64,000 bases of DNA from positions 6,047,550 to 6,111,549 of the forward strand of contig NC_054082.1 in NCBI RefSeq assembly GCF_017562075.2, read 5' to 3'. A program made the position numbers and the translations under genes. This DNA is from Anopheles merus. Lineage: Eukaryota > Arthropoda > Insecta > Diptera > Culicidae. Below, one piece after another: positions 43,970 to 57,012 of the stretch (positions within the stretch are counted from its first letter, which is position 1; each line of letters opens with the position of its first letter). The notes under the pieces were generated by a model, which saw only the letters and a program-made list of their open reading frames with translations, had not been told where the DNA came from and did not search any database.

Positions 43970-46100
43970 CCGCCGCCGGGGAAACCACTCGACCGATCCT
44001 TTTCTCCCCCCCCCTCCATCACCATTCAATTTCACTTTGCATTTCGTCTACTCACACACGTTGTTTGTAGTCTTGTAAGAGTTTCTTCTATTTGGCTTCT
44101 CATCTGATGGCCATGCCTCGATTGAGACCTGTATTTCATAATTAATTTATTGCTTCTAAAGGGATAGTGGTGGTGTGTGTGTGTGTTTGGCTCTTGTTAG
44201 CCTTTCCCGCAAGCTCATCGACCACATAACCCAAGATGGTAACCAAGGTAACAGAAAAGCGCATTAGCAAAATCCATTTCGAGCAGCCGCCTTCAAGTCC
44301 CGCAAGCCCTTTTTTGAACGGGGGAAAGTTTTTCCCCTCAAACGGAACGGGAGAACCCTTTTCACCGATCCGTACTAATGGTGTGGCATTGTGTAGCAGC
44401 AGCCATTCCGCCGGACGGACGATGGGTGAAAAGTCAGAGCAGTGGCGGTGATTGGTTTAGAGGTGTATTTGGTTTCATCGGTTTCTGTTACATTGCTAGT
44501 TTTTTGCTCTCTCTCTCTCTCTCTCTCTCTCCCCCCGATGGGGTCATCCGGTTGACGCGTAACGTCCATTACCACCGGGCAAAAGCTGCTGGTTGGCATA
44601 ACTTTTTTTTTCTATTTTTACACTCTCACTCTGCTGACGCTTCCTTCCCGATACTGCTGAAGGTTTCCTTCCTCCTACTCTGAGCGGTGGCGGAAGAAAT
44701 GGAAGAATAAGAATGAAATCTAGCCGCACCAGAGAGTAGAAGACGTCGCGGTTGAAATTGCACCCGTCAAGAGCGGTCGTGGCAACGGAAGAGAGAGAGA
44801 GAGAAAGAGAGAGTCGGATATCCCTTTTTTTTTGTTGTTGCGCATCGTTGTCACGCGTCAGAGGGCAATTGTTGCGGATTCAGGGGCGGATTGGGTTTTG
44901 TGGGTTTGGATGTTTTGATTGTGCGATTGTATTTTCCTGTTATCGCCCCCCCCCCCCCCATTGCTCTCTATTGCTGTCTTCCACACGCCGGACGGGGGGG
45001 GGGGAGTATGATTCCAATTTTATTGCGCATATGTGTGTGCTTGTGTCCATCCTTGTGTGCTGTAGCAATCCGATTTGCCGGTTCGTTTCGCTCCCTGTGG
45101 CACACTGTGTCCAATGGCAATGGCGGAAGCCCCCAAACGGAGTGAAAAATGCATCTTTTATTACATTGCATGCATAGCGTAGTGAAGTGCGGAAAAGCGG
45201 ATTGTAGCGAAATAGTCATGGAACAACATGCATCCTCTCCCGTTCCACCCCCCCCCCCCTCCCCCCTTCATCAACTGTCCCAGTGGTTTGAACTTGACCT
45301 TTTACCGGTTGCGAAGTGTCCGACCGGTCAGCGGCTTAGGATGGGAACGACATTCCACCCCACAAGCACGAAACTATCCCCTATCCCTCTGTAACACATT
45401 CCATACCGCATAAACGCTTCTCATCGCCGGCTTGCAGCATCGCTGTCACGTTCAGAGACGATTGGGGTGAGAGGGGGAGGGGGGAGGGGGGCACAGGGGG
45501 AGGGAACAGAACACGAGCGCCCGGGAGCAGTACATATAAGTATTAATTTTCTCAACATCCCTTTTGTGTGTGTGTGTGTGCGCGTGAAGAAGATGGAAGT
45601 TGTTGTCCGTGCAGATTTCAGCAAACAGGGGAAACTCTGGTCGCGCCGTGTGCATGCTGGATGCTGTTTTTGTTTGTTTGTTTTGTTATTTATAGTATTA
45701 TTATTTCATTTACGGCTAGAATTAGGAGCACTGTGCGAGAGGACGGTTGGAGTGACCGCGGGCTGGGGATGGAAAGGAAAGAACAAAGAGGAAGCAGGGA
45801 GAGGGCAGGGAGTAAATGGATCAGCTTAAGCTCTTAGATTAGCCCGGGATGTCGGGAAGTGCCTTTATTGTTTGTGCCGCTGTTCTGGACTGGTGTAAAA
45901 GGCGAATTAGTAGCAGTAGTAGTGGTAGTAGTGGTGGTGAAGTGAACACATTTTTACATTGACAACACAAATTGACACAAACACACTGAAAGTGAGGGGA
46001 TAGAGTATTGCTTAGAACAGTTGCATAGAATTCGCATCGTATCGTACCGTATTGTGCTTGTAAAAGCTACCTTTGTTACAATAAAATTGATTCCAGTAAA
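43970..46100 (+). other. NKCC 3' UTR, probable
   Basis: This follows the cotransporter stop codon. The first canonical AATAAA I see is at 46080-46085, which would give a UTR of about 2.1 kb. The stretch holds a (CT)n run (about 44508-44530), C9, C14, G11 and C12 tracts and GA repeats. No coding frame is credible. Confidence 0.4.
46080..46085 (+). terminator. Candidate NKCC polyadenylation signal
   Basis: A canonical AATAAA on the same strand, 2.1 kb after the stop codon. An earlier non-canonical signal may be used instead. Confidence 0.35.
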
Positions 46101-48900
46101 ATTGTATGTGTGTGTGTGTGTTTCGTTTAAGTGACCTTTTCGATTTGCTGTGGGAAAAAAATCCGGGATAAAAATAGAGAGCGGAAATTGTTGTGGATAT
46201 TTACAGAATTCCTTGCTTTTGTCTGTTGGCCGGCATCGGAAACCGCGGTGGCGTTCAACCATAGCAGTGATTGTGGGAGAGGCCCCCATCATTCACATCA
46301 GATCAAAAAAAACGGAGAACCAGTTCCGGGAATCGAACACAGAACGGAATGGCGATGGAAAACATAAATGTGATTTATTTGCTAAACGAAGTACGCAGAC
46401 AGCAAGCTGCAAAGACGGTTTTGGGGAACGCTCGAACAGCTTCTTTTTTTCGAAATAACAGGCGAATGATGGTGAAAGGTGTGCGTGTGAAAGGGCGAGG
46501 CACGAACAAAAGAAAAACAGACTTTCTGTAAGTCCGATTCCGATACAAACATTTCGAACGGTTCCAATATTATATTTGCAAACGGTTTGTTTCGCTCACC
46601 CGGCAAGAGAAAAAAAAAATCTACAAAGCTTAGTTTCCGGAAGTTGCGCTCTCAATGCACTCAATGTACAGGCGAGTGAGCTGTAAAAAATGTTCCAAAA
46701 CCGGCAGCTTGGAGGTATTTTATTCTACGCCTGGGTGAAGTATTTCCGGGATGGAAATTGATTTTACAAATTTTCACCCGGTTTCACCAGCCAGCAGGTG
46801 CACGATAGTTATCGATCGCAAACTCCCCAGAGCGTGATTGGAACATGAAACTACTCCGACCCAACCTTCTGCAATTATTGGCTGTATTGGCAGTCCGGTC
46901 GAAGGTTGGCCCGGGCGGAAGTTAATAAAAATTGCAACTACAAAGCAGTGTAAACGGTGGTCCGAAATGGGTTGCATCGCTGCCCGGTTTATTAAATCCA
47001 GCAGTAAGTCCGCCATCAATTGATAGGTTTATTGTTTAATGTCTATGGAGAGGCGGGATTTGAAGCTGTTGTCTTGTTAGGTAATCCCATAAATCACACT
47101 AGCAAAGTTTCACAGTCATGTGATAGCACGAGCATTAACGTGTCGCTGTACCGCTGTACGAGTGTTAAGTACTGCGGCACGTGGCCCTGCAGTAGCGGTG
47201 CATTTCCCTCGGATTGCTTTGATTGATTTAGTAAAGTTTATCGCTTACTTCGATCGCTATATTGTTGCTTCGCTGAACTGGCGAAAGCTATCGAACTAGA
47301 CCGCGTTGCTGGTGCCTCATTAGCCGCCGAGGAGTGATTGAATGCAGCAGACACGAACGGGCAATTTCCTGTCAGGTGCATTATTACGATCCTGTGGTGG
47401 AAGCAGAAGGTTAGTGTGTGAAGTGAAACAAATGCCTCCTGCTCATCACCATCGGGGTGTTGAATTATTTGCCCACCGGAAGATCGATTTCATTCTGTAA
47501 CATTTAAACCCATAATAATTTCATGGTAATTACGCTGCTGCTGCTGCTGCTGCTGTCGCCCATCAATCACGGCACAAATCGAAGCAACATCCCAAACAAA
47601 TTTTACGCCAACATGCCACGTGGGGCGGCAGCATAGCGCCAGCCCGGGTACAGGTCGTACAGGAGAATTTCGAGAATTTCAGCATAAGCTGCTTTAAAGA
47701 TTGCTGCTTATTTTCCTTCACGCTCCTTCGCTCATCACCGCCGCAAATACCGATGATTACGGATCAAAACAAAGGCATGTGTGTGTTTTTTTCCTTTTAT
47801 TTTTCTTTCGCTGTTGTGGTACCGTGCGTCTTTAAGCTCCATGCTCTGATAAAATATTGATACGTGGGATGAGCAGCAGCAAAAACTGGGGGGAAAAAAG
47901 GGAAAAGTTCTTCCGAGCATAGGTCGGATTAAATGTTGTTCTTTTTTTTTTTACTCCAGATGGGGAGAGTTTGAGCGATTGTGAAAGGGACGCGGTCGCT
48001 ATTTTCAAATCGGCAGAATTTGGAAGTAATTAACTGAATAATGGGGGAATATTAGAGCCTTTTGCTGCGGATTTGGTTGTTTTTTTTTTGGGTATTAGAA
48101 GACAGCACATTGTTTAAAGTTTCGGCAACAACAAAAAAAAACTGGCTAAGCTATTTTCAAGCTAATCCTCACCCTTATCAAGAAAGCGTTTTTAGGCTTT
48201 TTATCTGTCACTCGGACCATTAACTCGATCTATATGCCTAATGTCCTCAAACCGGTTCCCCCAACTCCAATCGTCAGAAGCAGTTGGCACTCACGCACAC
48301 GTGCTTTCACCGTTGCGGTCCCAACTTTAAACGCTGAACGTGAACAAGCAAATCCAAATCCAGCTCCCAGCGCAACGATAAAATGATTGCCAAAATTTCT
48401 CTTCCACCGAAAACCGGATTAAAGTGTGTGCATTTATTCATCTCCACTACTTCCGCATCATAAAAATCTTCCACGATGGGTTGACTAAACTAAAAATTCA
48501 TCGGAGCACAGGCACAGGCCACAGTGCCAGCGGTCTTAGTGTACTGTTGCTTCGTTCGGTATTCGGTGGAGAGCACGAACGTGAAAGCTTTCCCGGCGAG
48601 CTTTAATGCGAACCGAAATCAGCACGAACCGGTATCGGAGCGCACGTTCGGCAGCACAGTGCGAGCAATGCGGTGAGGTAAAATGTCATAAATTCGGATG
48701 TATGTTATGTAAGGCTACATATTACATACGAGGGATGATATGAGGATGGACTAATCGCAAATTTAGGACATGGAGTCCAACAAGCAAGCTCTCTACAACT
48801 TCAAATAAACTGATCAATTCCAATTTGTTTCCGTAGCAACCATCCAGTTGGATTTTTTTTGCAATCATAGCAACCGCTGATGAGCTCTCTATAAGGCAGT
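46101..48900. other. Non-coding region downstream of NKCC
   Basis: Nothing supported as coding. It contains a CTG repeat (about 47534-47553), T-runs and AT-rich patches. Confidence 0.5.
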
Positions 48901-48975
48901 TCGTGTCTGTTCTGTGTTCTGTAGAAACCTCAAATCAATCCAATCATCAAGAACACCTAAAACACCAAACCAAAC

Positions 48976-49227
48976 ATGTTGGCCACTAATCCTCTCCAAA
49001 CGGCTCATAGTGCGCGTAACTTGGCGCGCTTTCGACAATGGGCCGTCTTGGCACACGTTTGGCGCCGTTCAATTTGCCAGCCGTCCGTTAGTAAACATTC
49101 AAACGGCGCGGGCATCACATCGTCGGAGCGTCGTTTGAGCGGAAGAGATAAAGTGCGTGTGTGTACTGTACTGTACTGTACTGGCGTGCAAGCTTCTTGT
49201 TTCGTCTTCATTCCCGATGGGAAATAA
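48976..49227 (+). CDS. Small hypothetical ORF with TATA-led leader, 83 aa
   Basis: A TATAAGG (about 48889) is followed about 85 bp later by an ATG in a good insect context (CCAAACATG). The leader is A/C-rich (AACACCTAAAACACC), as often seen in arthropod mRNAs. The frame encodes MLATNPLQTAHSARNLARF and continues to 83 residues, basic, without signal peptide, membrane segment or known domain. An internal GTGCGT after GRDK (near 49153) could be a donor, making this a first exon. A four-copy ACTGT repeat (about 49163-49182) lies inside the frame, which weakens the case. Chance is a real alternative. Confidence 0.22.
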   Translation: MLATNPLQTAHSARNLARFRQWAVLAHVWRRSICQPSVSKHSNGAGITSSERRLSGRDKVRVCTVLYCTGVQASCFVFIPDGK

Positions 49228-49899
49228 ATCTTCGGTCCGCCGAGTTTGAAATCGCAATTCAAAATTGCTTCCCATGGGGAGCCGAAACAACGAAGCAAAC
49301 GACGAAGGTTGGGGAACGCTGTGAGCACAAATTCTTACAGCCCAGCAAAAGCCCTTATCGTAGAGTGCCGTGAAGGTGCAAAACTGGGCATTAATCCCTT
49401 TCGGAAGCCACCGAGATGGAATCAGTTGTTGCGAATCGTTGTGACGGTTGAAAGTGCAGCGCTTGATATTTCGGGGATTAGAACGAGTTTCCGCCGCCGA
49501 ACACCTTTGCCGAAGGGATTAGTCGGCAAGTGTCCCGCTGTCACAAGAATGCCCTCATCCCGGTGCAGATTTATCTTCCCTAATGAAGCAGTCAAGTGTC
49601 GCTGCTGATCGGGTACGAAAGGAAGAGAGCAAACGTGTGGCGACTAAACGTAGCAGGCCGTTTCCAAAAAAAGTGTTGTAACTTGGAGGAAGAAAGTGCG
49701 CTGTGTGTCTGTGTGTGTGCTTGGGTGCTTGGTGTTACAACTGGGGTTGAATGAGAGCTAATTCGCGTCCCATGTGTCTTTTGCATCTTCCGAATTCCAA
49801 ATCCGAATATCTTCCCACTTTCCGGCATGATTGGTACACCGGCCTGGTTCGGTGTGTCGCATACGTGTGTCTGCACGCTTGAGTAGCGCTCGGATACGG

Positions 49900-50482
49900 T
49901 TGCGTGCGTGTGTATGTGTGTGCGTGTGTGGTGAATTATGCTAATTTGGGTCGCGTTTACAGGGGCAAGATATTCCGTAACGATCCGCAAGTGATAGTGA
50001 GAGCGATTCCGGTGTGCGATAAGCAGTGTGTGTGTGTGTAGTGGTGTGGTGTGGAGGTGGTTAAAGGTGAAGGTAGCAGCAGGGTGGCAAAATGATCGGT
50101 CGGTGAAGCATAAATTACACTCACGCCGGGCCGATGCCACGATTTGGGGTCGTCCAGTGATCGCTCCTAGGCGCCCTAACCACTTACCTACACCCTATTC
50201 TGTGTTGTGAAAAATCACTGGCGCAAAAAAAAAGAAAAAGATCGTTCCACACCGTGTGATTGATTGATGCCGATGTCTAGCAGAAACCGCATTGATTACC
50301 TTCTACACCCTGCCGTGTGCCGTGTGTACTTCACTTTCAATTGTTTGATGTGTTTTTGCGGAAGTTTACCAGCGAAGCGATTGTAAGGAGCCACTAATTA
50401 ACGCACTTAGACATTCAGTGCCCCCAAAAATAGAAGAGCAAACAAACGTCTGGCCGACGGTAGTGCTAAGAAAAAAACAACG
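49900..50482 (+). other. Probable non-coding leader exon ending in a strong donor
   Basis: The sequence has the look of an insect 5' leader: GT-rich, many stops in all frames, and A-rich patches. It ends at a strong donor (ACAACG-GTAAGTGC, intron from 50483). The left edge is not defined. If real, it belongs to a plus-strand gene continuing rightward, perhaps joining the candidate exon at 53524. This link is inference only. Confidence 0.3.
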
Positions 50483-51993
50483 GTAAGTGCTTTCGGGGGA
50501 GTTATAATGTTGGGGAGGAAATTCCCAACATCCATTCAATATCATTCTGACAAAGTAATGATCGTTAAAGCGGCAATATTAGAGCCCGTGTTATGTACTA
50601 TACAACTTAATTAAACATCCTTGCCAACCCACAAGAACAAGCTGCTTTTGGGGGGTAGATGTTTTGCAGCACTTAACAACCGGGAAATCCCCGGAACAAA
50701 GTTCATCATTCTAACTGGCAAAGCTGGCTTAAGTGGTCATAAACAGGGAGCAGATGGGGGGAAAAAGCCCTACACACACACATCACCAACCAGCATAACA
50801 ATCACAACAAAAACAAAACAGTTTCCAAAGCCATGCAGCAACAAGTTATAATTCAAGACGAGACAGTTTCTTTTTAAAAACGTGCACTTTTTTTTTCTTC
50901 CGACCGACGAGAGGCCTTGCTCCGGCCAGACTTGATGACTACTTTGATGGACTGTGCGTGTGTGTGTGTGTGTGTGTGCCGGGCCACGCGCGCTACCTTG
51001 TTAAAAAGGTATTAACATTCAAAGATGCCGACTAGATCCCGAGCAGTTTCGGTATTTTGTTTAGTTTGCCATGGAGATCGGGATGGGAATATGTTCGTAA
51101 GAATCGAAAGAATAAACCGTAAACAACGCGTTGGGTGCAAATTTTGACGACCCCGCCCCGGGGAGCTACAAATGTTCACGTGGTGGCAATGATATGGGAC
51201 AGCAGAGCTACGCATAGATGGCAATATAATTATCGAAATCTCACCGGGCTTAATCATCGCGGGGTTTCCGCTTCACAGTTCGCTTCAGATCAGTTCGATG
51301 GCCACTGAGAGGTGAGTGAGTGCTCTGGAAGGAGCTTCTGATTTGACGCGGGGATCCCCCCCCCCCCAGGAGTTGATGATTAATGATGAAACACGAGTGA
51401 AAATGGAAATGGCTTGCTTTCGAGTCGTTGGCGCCTTTGGGGGATATGCGTTTGATGAAGTTTCGTGTTGAACCGCTGTTGATAAATATACGTTCGGACT
51501 TGGCGGATAATTGAAGGGTAGGTGCGGAGTTCAAACCATGACCGCCAACTACTGATGATCATGTGTCATCTTTTTTGGAGCATTCAGTAGTTGGACTGTT
51601 TCATCACGTTCAGCGCGAGAAAGTGTTTGCGCAAAGTTATGCTGAATTGCTGGAACATTCGCAATAGATAAAGCCTTTTGTTCGTCCCATTGTGCACATC
51701 AATGATTGAAAAAATGCTGTTAATTGCGATTGAAACATTCATTGAAATATTCTCCCGGGCAGTTTAAAAAATATCACAGATAGTCTCCCTTTATCATTGT
51801 CTGTAGAGAGGGAGCGACGTTTGAGACCCGATTGTTATCTATCATGCCCGTATTATGTAAACTCATTTCACACGACATAGAGCCAAACAAAGCTCCTGAT
51901 GTTAATCGTTCGCTCGATTAAATCACAAATCCGATAAAAAAGGTCAGCTCAATTATAACCCGCCCCATAAAAGCACGATAAGCGTGAACTGTA

Positions 51994-52013
51994 GGGGGGG
52001 GGGGGGGGGGGGG
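51994..52013. repeat. G20 homopolymer
   Basis: Uninterrupted run of 20 G residues. Confidence 0.95.
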
Positions 52014-52809
52014 TTGATTTTTAATTTCCATTTTCAACATTGTAATCGTTCCCGCCTCTCTGGTTCGGTGTCTAGCCCGATCGTTCGTGAACCCGGCTGC
52101 ATCCTTCCTGCTGTGTATCGACACACCAAGCACAAGGGAGGTAAACGTTTTCCCGATCGAGACACACACACACACACACAAACAAGCCGGGACGCACCGA
52201 GAAAATAACTTCAGCTAAAAGTGTCTAGCAAGTACCACCCGGCGGCCGGATGTTAATGACTCCAGGGGCTGCCATCAGCCTATTGTGATTTGTTTTCTAA
52301 CAACACATTCCCACCGCATGCACGCACCGCCGCCACTGGGTCACGCTTAATCGACAAAGGGTGTGGGCGAACGAACGGTGTGTGTGTGTTTGTTTATACT
52401 TAAAATTATCACACCATCGACCGACTCATTGCCGACTGGCGTGTAATTATGATGAATATTTAACCCTGCAATTGCACCGATAATGCAGCGCAAAGGCCGA
52501 CCAACGCAATGCAATGCAGCAGCAGTTCACACTCTCTCTCTCTTTCTCCCTCTCTCATGGGACAATGGAAATGCCCTTACGAGAGGTGCCCAGGGTACAC
52601 ACCCTCCGTGTTAAGCCCGCAGGTCAACAGCAGAGTTCAACGGGGTTGTGCTCCCGGCTGAAGCATTCTAGGGAAATTGTTTTCCATTTCCATCATATCG
52701 ACAGCGTACGGCTCGCGTAGATGGCGCTGCGGCGCTCCGTGCACGGTTCACCCAGGACGGCTCAGCGCCCTCCTTTTAACTGAGCAAACAAAACATTTAA
52801 GCATGCTTT

Positions 52810-52828
52810 CCCCCCCCCCCCCCCCCCC
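52810..52828. repeat. C19 homopolymer
   Basis: Uninterrupted run of 19 C residues, 800 bp from the G20 tract and of the opposite strand sense. Confidence 0.95.
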
Positions 52829-53534
52829 GGACCGTACCTTCCCAGAAAATCACTTTTCGTTTGTGTTTTTTTTCTTTTTCACTTTTTTGGTGCGTGGTGT
52901 TTGTAAAACGATATGTCAGAACTGTTCATTTCGTTGTCGAAAAAAAAAACGATTGCAAGCATCTTCCAAGAAACGGTTCAAGTTATTTGAATCCCAATTA
53001 AAATCGGAAGAAACTACAGCAACAAAAAAAGGCAGTTGACAGGTCGTTGCAGAGCAAAAAACAGCGCACCGACTCACACAAACACAGCTACCTGCCAAAG
53101 TTGAAATAAGGATCCGTTTCCTAGCAATGGGAGCGCTTTTTCTTGAAACGGTGGTGCGTAAGGACTGTTAAGGAGTGACAACAACAGCAACAACAAAAAA
53201 ACGAGGGCCACGGATTTAGAATTTACGGGTCCGGGGGTCAGGCCGGGTGTTTATATTACTTCCCGAGCAAGCAATTAGTTTCACACTCTCCGCTACACCG
53301 TGGATATACCATTGCTGGGGATTGTGGAATGGTTTTTTATTGTCCATCTGTGCCAAGCGAAAGCCGGGAGCGGCGGAAAACGAACTGGAGAAAAGTCGAG
53401 CTTATTATGATACTAATTAGTTGGGTAAGATAAGGGAAAATAGGCTAGATTGTTTGCGTCCTCACTGGGGAAGTGGTCACGTTCCGCAAACGATACGATC
53501 GCGACACCTTTCGTTACTTACAGCGGGGCACTGG

Positions 53535-53642
53535 ATGCCATCATCCTCCAGTAGCAGTACGCAGCACCAGGACATGGGCCTTCCTGACCAGGCCGTCTTG
53601 ACGACAGTAAAAACTTCGCTCCAGAGAAGTTACAGGCGCCTA
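53535..53642 (+). CDS. Candidate first coding exon, 36 codons, partial
   Basis: The acceptor TTTCGTTACTTACAG (to 53523) is followed after 11 nt by an ATG. The frame reads MPSSSSSSTQHQDMGLPDQ, then AVLTTVKTSLQRSYRRL, and meets a donor (CTA-GTGAGC) at 53643 in phase 0. If not spliced, the frame stops six codons later. The composition (Ser/Gln start, then an amphipathic basic stretch) is typical of the N-terminus of a cytosolic or nuclear protein. No family is recognised. An upstream leader exon with a matching donor exists at 50482. The next exon was not found, so it may lie beyond the window. Confidence 0.35.
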
Positions 53643-56544
53643 GTGAGCAGCAAAAAATAAGCAAACTGTTGCAGGCGGCGTACTTGGAAATGGAAAATTA
53701 GCACCAATTTACCTACCCGTCCCGCTCTACACTGACCCAGTTTACTTTATCCCTAGATCCTTGCAATAGAGTGGGCGAGCGAATTGTTTAGGAGAGCGAG
53801 GAAGCGTTATGATTGTGGGAACAGGGGAAGCAGTAGTGTTACACACATTTTCACCTCCTGTCCTGTGTTTCCTGGGGTGCTTTTCCACGTGCTCGGAGAG
53901 TATGTGCGGGGACTGCTCCCACGGTGACGGCGGAAAATTGATCCACGCGTGGAAATGCCCTTTCAATGTAAATCGTTTCCTGCTAATCCCACTTCAATCG
54001 TGTGGAGCTCCAGCACACTCGATTGCGGTGGGCATTATACACACACACACACAAATGGCAATCGAGCTTTTCAAAACTGTTGTGCCAAATCTGATGGATT
54101 ATGTGGTACAGATTGTGTTCGATACGTACTTGAATCCGCACTTGGCATGCAATGTACGTCCGGGTAGTCTAATGGTAAATGAGGCGGCTGCTGTAAATGT
54201 CGGATGTAGTTCAAATCTCAGTCGGATCTCAGTACCCATTCCCAAACCTTGACAGAGATTATCCAGTGCCAGTATATAAGACAAGTATGATCGCTTAAGG
54301 GTCATTCTAAGACGAGCAGAAGACTTCTGAATGGCGTGGAAAATAATCTTGAATGTGGCATGATTTCAGCAGATGGATGATGTGCTGGGCACCGAACGGC
54401 TCTTCCCTTAATTGGTTCTCTTTACCACTTTCCATCTGTTTTACCCGGTAGTCAAGGTGCTTTGCTACTGGATGGGAAAGATTCCATCATGACGTCGTAC
54501 CACACAAGCCAATTTCGCCTAACCTTCGGTTCGTTCACACTTTCGTTTTGTGTTACCTAAGAATTATCCTATTATCTATCCATCTGGAACTTGCCGCGTT
54601 TATCGATTCACGTCCCGTGGCGCTTCTCTAGCTTCATTCTTTCCTCCGGTGCTTACCGACGAAAAGGCAACCTAATTTGCGGACGCTGTACAGAATAACC
54701 AATGATGAGAATCGGCAATTGATCGATTCTTCCGATGAGAAACATCGGGCCAGAGAACAAACCGAAAGAATTACCCCCGAACGCATGGATCCTATAATTT
54801 CTATCTGTTTCTTTAATGAACTGCGCATTTATGTCGCTTTTCTTCTTCGCCGGAAGCATTTCTGAAGCAGCAGCATCTTTAAACCGTTCCTTAAATGTTA
54901 TTTAAGTCCCAAAAAGCAGTACAACTGTGGCAGTGCTCTGTTCTGCATGGTGCAGCACGCACCACGGTTTGATACCGTAATTCGACTGTCAAACGCTGCC
55001 AAAGTGGTACAACATTCGGCACGAGTGATGTCATCTGCAGGCGGTGGAGTTAACGCTCTTGAAAACTCGACTCCCGGCAAAGCCAAACAACGTCCCGTCG
55101 TCAACTTGGTCGTCGTTCTGCGCAAACTGCGGCAGGTATACGGTGCGAGATGTTGTATCTTCCGACATCTGACAACGTTATTACAAGCTCCAGTCCAGCA
55201 GTGTGCGCTCACATTTTTAGACTCGCAAACATACGTCCAGCACGCAAAAGATAAATACTTGGAGAGATGGAGCCCCAACAAAAAAAATAAAAAAAGATCC
55301 TAAAAATACGAGGAACGTTTTGTCGGATTTCGATTTGTTGTCGGATGCCGAATCGACCGGTCGGTTGTAGTGGCTGACGCTTCAATATTCCATTCCAATC
55401 ATCATCATCAATAACCAATAGGATGATAATTTAAAACATGGTTCTGGATGCTCCATGTTTACAAACGCAAGCGAAGCGTACCCATAAATCGGCCCTTCCA
55501 TTTGTGGCAGTTTTAGCTAATGTTTTTTTTTTTTTTTTGGAGCAAGACCGATCAGATATCGCAAATCCCATTTGCCTGGTGATGAATATTATCGGGCAAT
55601 GTTTGGGAAAGCGACGGGAGATAACCTTATGGTTGAGTGGAGCTACGTTTCCCAGCAATGCACACACATTGAAATAATTTACATCCAATGCCGGCCCGGA
55701 CCTGCTACTCGCGTAAGTACTACTTTCCAAGTACTCGAACGCTGCCAGATTTAAACTGACAGTTGGCCATTACGTTCATCGCAGTCGATCTATTTCCCGT
55801 CTTGCGCCGCCGCTCGTGGGCTGCTTTCCCCGTCGGGCCGATAATCCAACGCCGGTCGAAAGTAAACAACAGTGTCCACGAATTAAGAATGCATTGAGCG
55901 TAAACCTTTCCGAGGGATTAGGCCAAATTGAGCAGAAAACGGAAAACAAATAACCGAACGTTCAGCACCCGGTGATGAGTGTGCAATGCTTCTTTTATCA
56001 CAAGCTTTGCCAAACGATGTCTGTTGCCCAGCGAGGTTTGAGGAAACGCTTTTCAGTATTCTGTTGCCAAACACGTTCGTTATTCGCATTTTACTGCCTT
56101 TTTGCTACCAGGGCACACCGAGAGCATTTAAAATTCCGCTTCTATCGTTCTGTTGAAGCGGCGGTCACGGTAATCGCCACATTGGCTGCCATCGGTCCAA
56201 CGCCGTGGGTGTTATTAACGCGCACGCCATGGTCTGGTTGACGATTATGCTTGTCACCGTTTGCCGACCTTATCCCGGGTCCAACGAATCGATCGATCTT
56301 TGAAACATTGCTTAACTTAACACGGCAGCACTACGGCAGCTCCCTTCCTGCGTTCCGCAGTTCTGTCTTTGGAGTGTCTTTCGGTCGGGGGTAGTTTTCC
56401 ATCCCATGTACCGTTATGTGTAATGAAAGGACCAGGATGTTGAATCTTTAATGCACCCCCGAGGGGTTCTGAGTGGCAAGAAAGACGAACAAAAAAAGAT
56501 CGCTTCCAAATTATAATTGTTGATGCGATCCCCGCTTCGTTAGC
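53643..56544. other. Non-coding or intronic region
   Basis: It holds a SINE-like head at 54158 and weak exon-like frames at 54947-55303 and 55599-55712, the latter ending at a GTAAGT. None has enough support to be called. AT-rich patches surround them. Confidence 0.4.
54158..54250 (+). mobile_element. tRNA-like SINE head, possible
   Basis: An A-box-like TAGTCTAATGG (54165-54175) and a B-box-like AGTTCAAATCT (54208-54218) are 43 bp apart, the spacing of an internal RNA polymerase III promoter. The sequence does not fold into an obvious full tRNA, so a tRNA-derived SINE fragment is more likely than a tRNA gene. The 3' limit is not clear. Confidence 0.4.
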
Positions 56545-57012
56545 ATGGCTTCGCGTCTCGTGTTCTCGTGCTTGATCGGGGTGTGTTTCTCCGGCTGTTT
56601 TTCTTTTTCCAACGCGGTCTGGAATCGATCAGTGCAGGCCGTTGTGCTGCAAAAAAACACTCCAGCTCCAAAGTCCACGAGCCTCTTGTCGCCGAAGATG
56701 AGCCGTCACACTGAAAAGAACAAAAAACAAAGCTGTGAAAGAAGCGATAAACATGCGAAAACAAAACAAAAAAGTGAACATCAATCCTTGCGCAGTCATC
56801 CGGAACAGGCATGTTCTGCCTTGTTGGCTGTCTACCACCCTCCCTTCTTCCCACCACCACGGCTAATGCGCGTAAATATTCAGCAGAATCAATTGACTCG
56901 TTTTGGCATGACAAATCCTGCATGTTTCAGAAGCTACCGGGGTGGGTCTTCCTCGTTACGTTGTGCAAAGGCTGGGCTTGACTCTATTTTGTTTATCCAA
57001 TTGTCATCGTGA
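56545..57012 (+). CDS. Candidate intronless secreted orphan protein, 155 aa
   Basis: An ATG in good context (tagc-ATG-Gct) opens a 155-codon frame. The first 24 residues (MASRLVFSCLIGVCFSGCFS plus FSNA) have the basic-hydrophobic-small pattern of a signal peptide with a cleavage-like end. The middle is strongly basic and Lys/Ser/Gln rich (residues about 50-80), then comes a Pro-rich HPPFFPPPR motif, and a tail with a few Cys. There is a TATAATT about 34 bp upstream of the ATG and an AATAAA at 57144-57149, 132 bp past the stop. No known domain is recognised. The frame could still be chance in non-coding DNA; the low-complexity basic part is a caution. Confidence 0.27.
   Translation: MASRLVFSCLIGVCFSGCFSFSNAVWNRSVQAVVLQKNTPAPKSTSLLSPKMSRHTEKNKKQSCERSDKHAKTKQKSEHQSLRSHPEQACSALLAVYHPPFFPPPRLMRVNIQQNQLTRFGMTNPACFRSYRGGSSSLRCAKAGLDSILFIQLSS

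Larger units (their letters stand above)
50483..53523. other. Non-coding, possible first intron
   Basis: Contains a (GT)n run (about 50957-50978), C12 (51356-51367), G20 (51994-52013) and C19 (52810-52828) tracts, and an AT-rich patch with TAATTA-like motifs near 52440-52490 that could be regulatory. No exon is recognised. Confidence 0.45.

Noticed and set aside
54947..55303. 118-codon frame with ATG and an internal donor-like GTATAC
   Set aside because: Plausible composition, but no good acceptor, no family match and an equally long frame on the opposite strand.
55599..55712. Frame MFGKATGDNLMVEWSYVS... ending at a GTAAGT donor
   Set aside because: Good donor, but no upstream acceptor or leader and no recognisable protein; a chance donor is likely.
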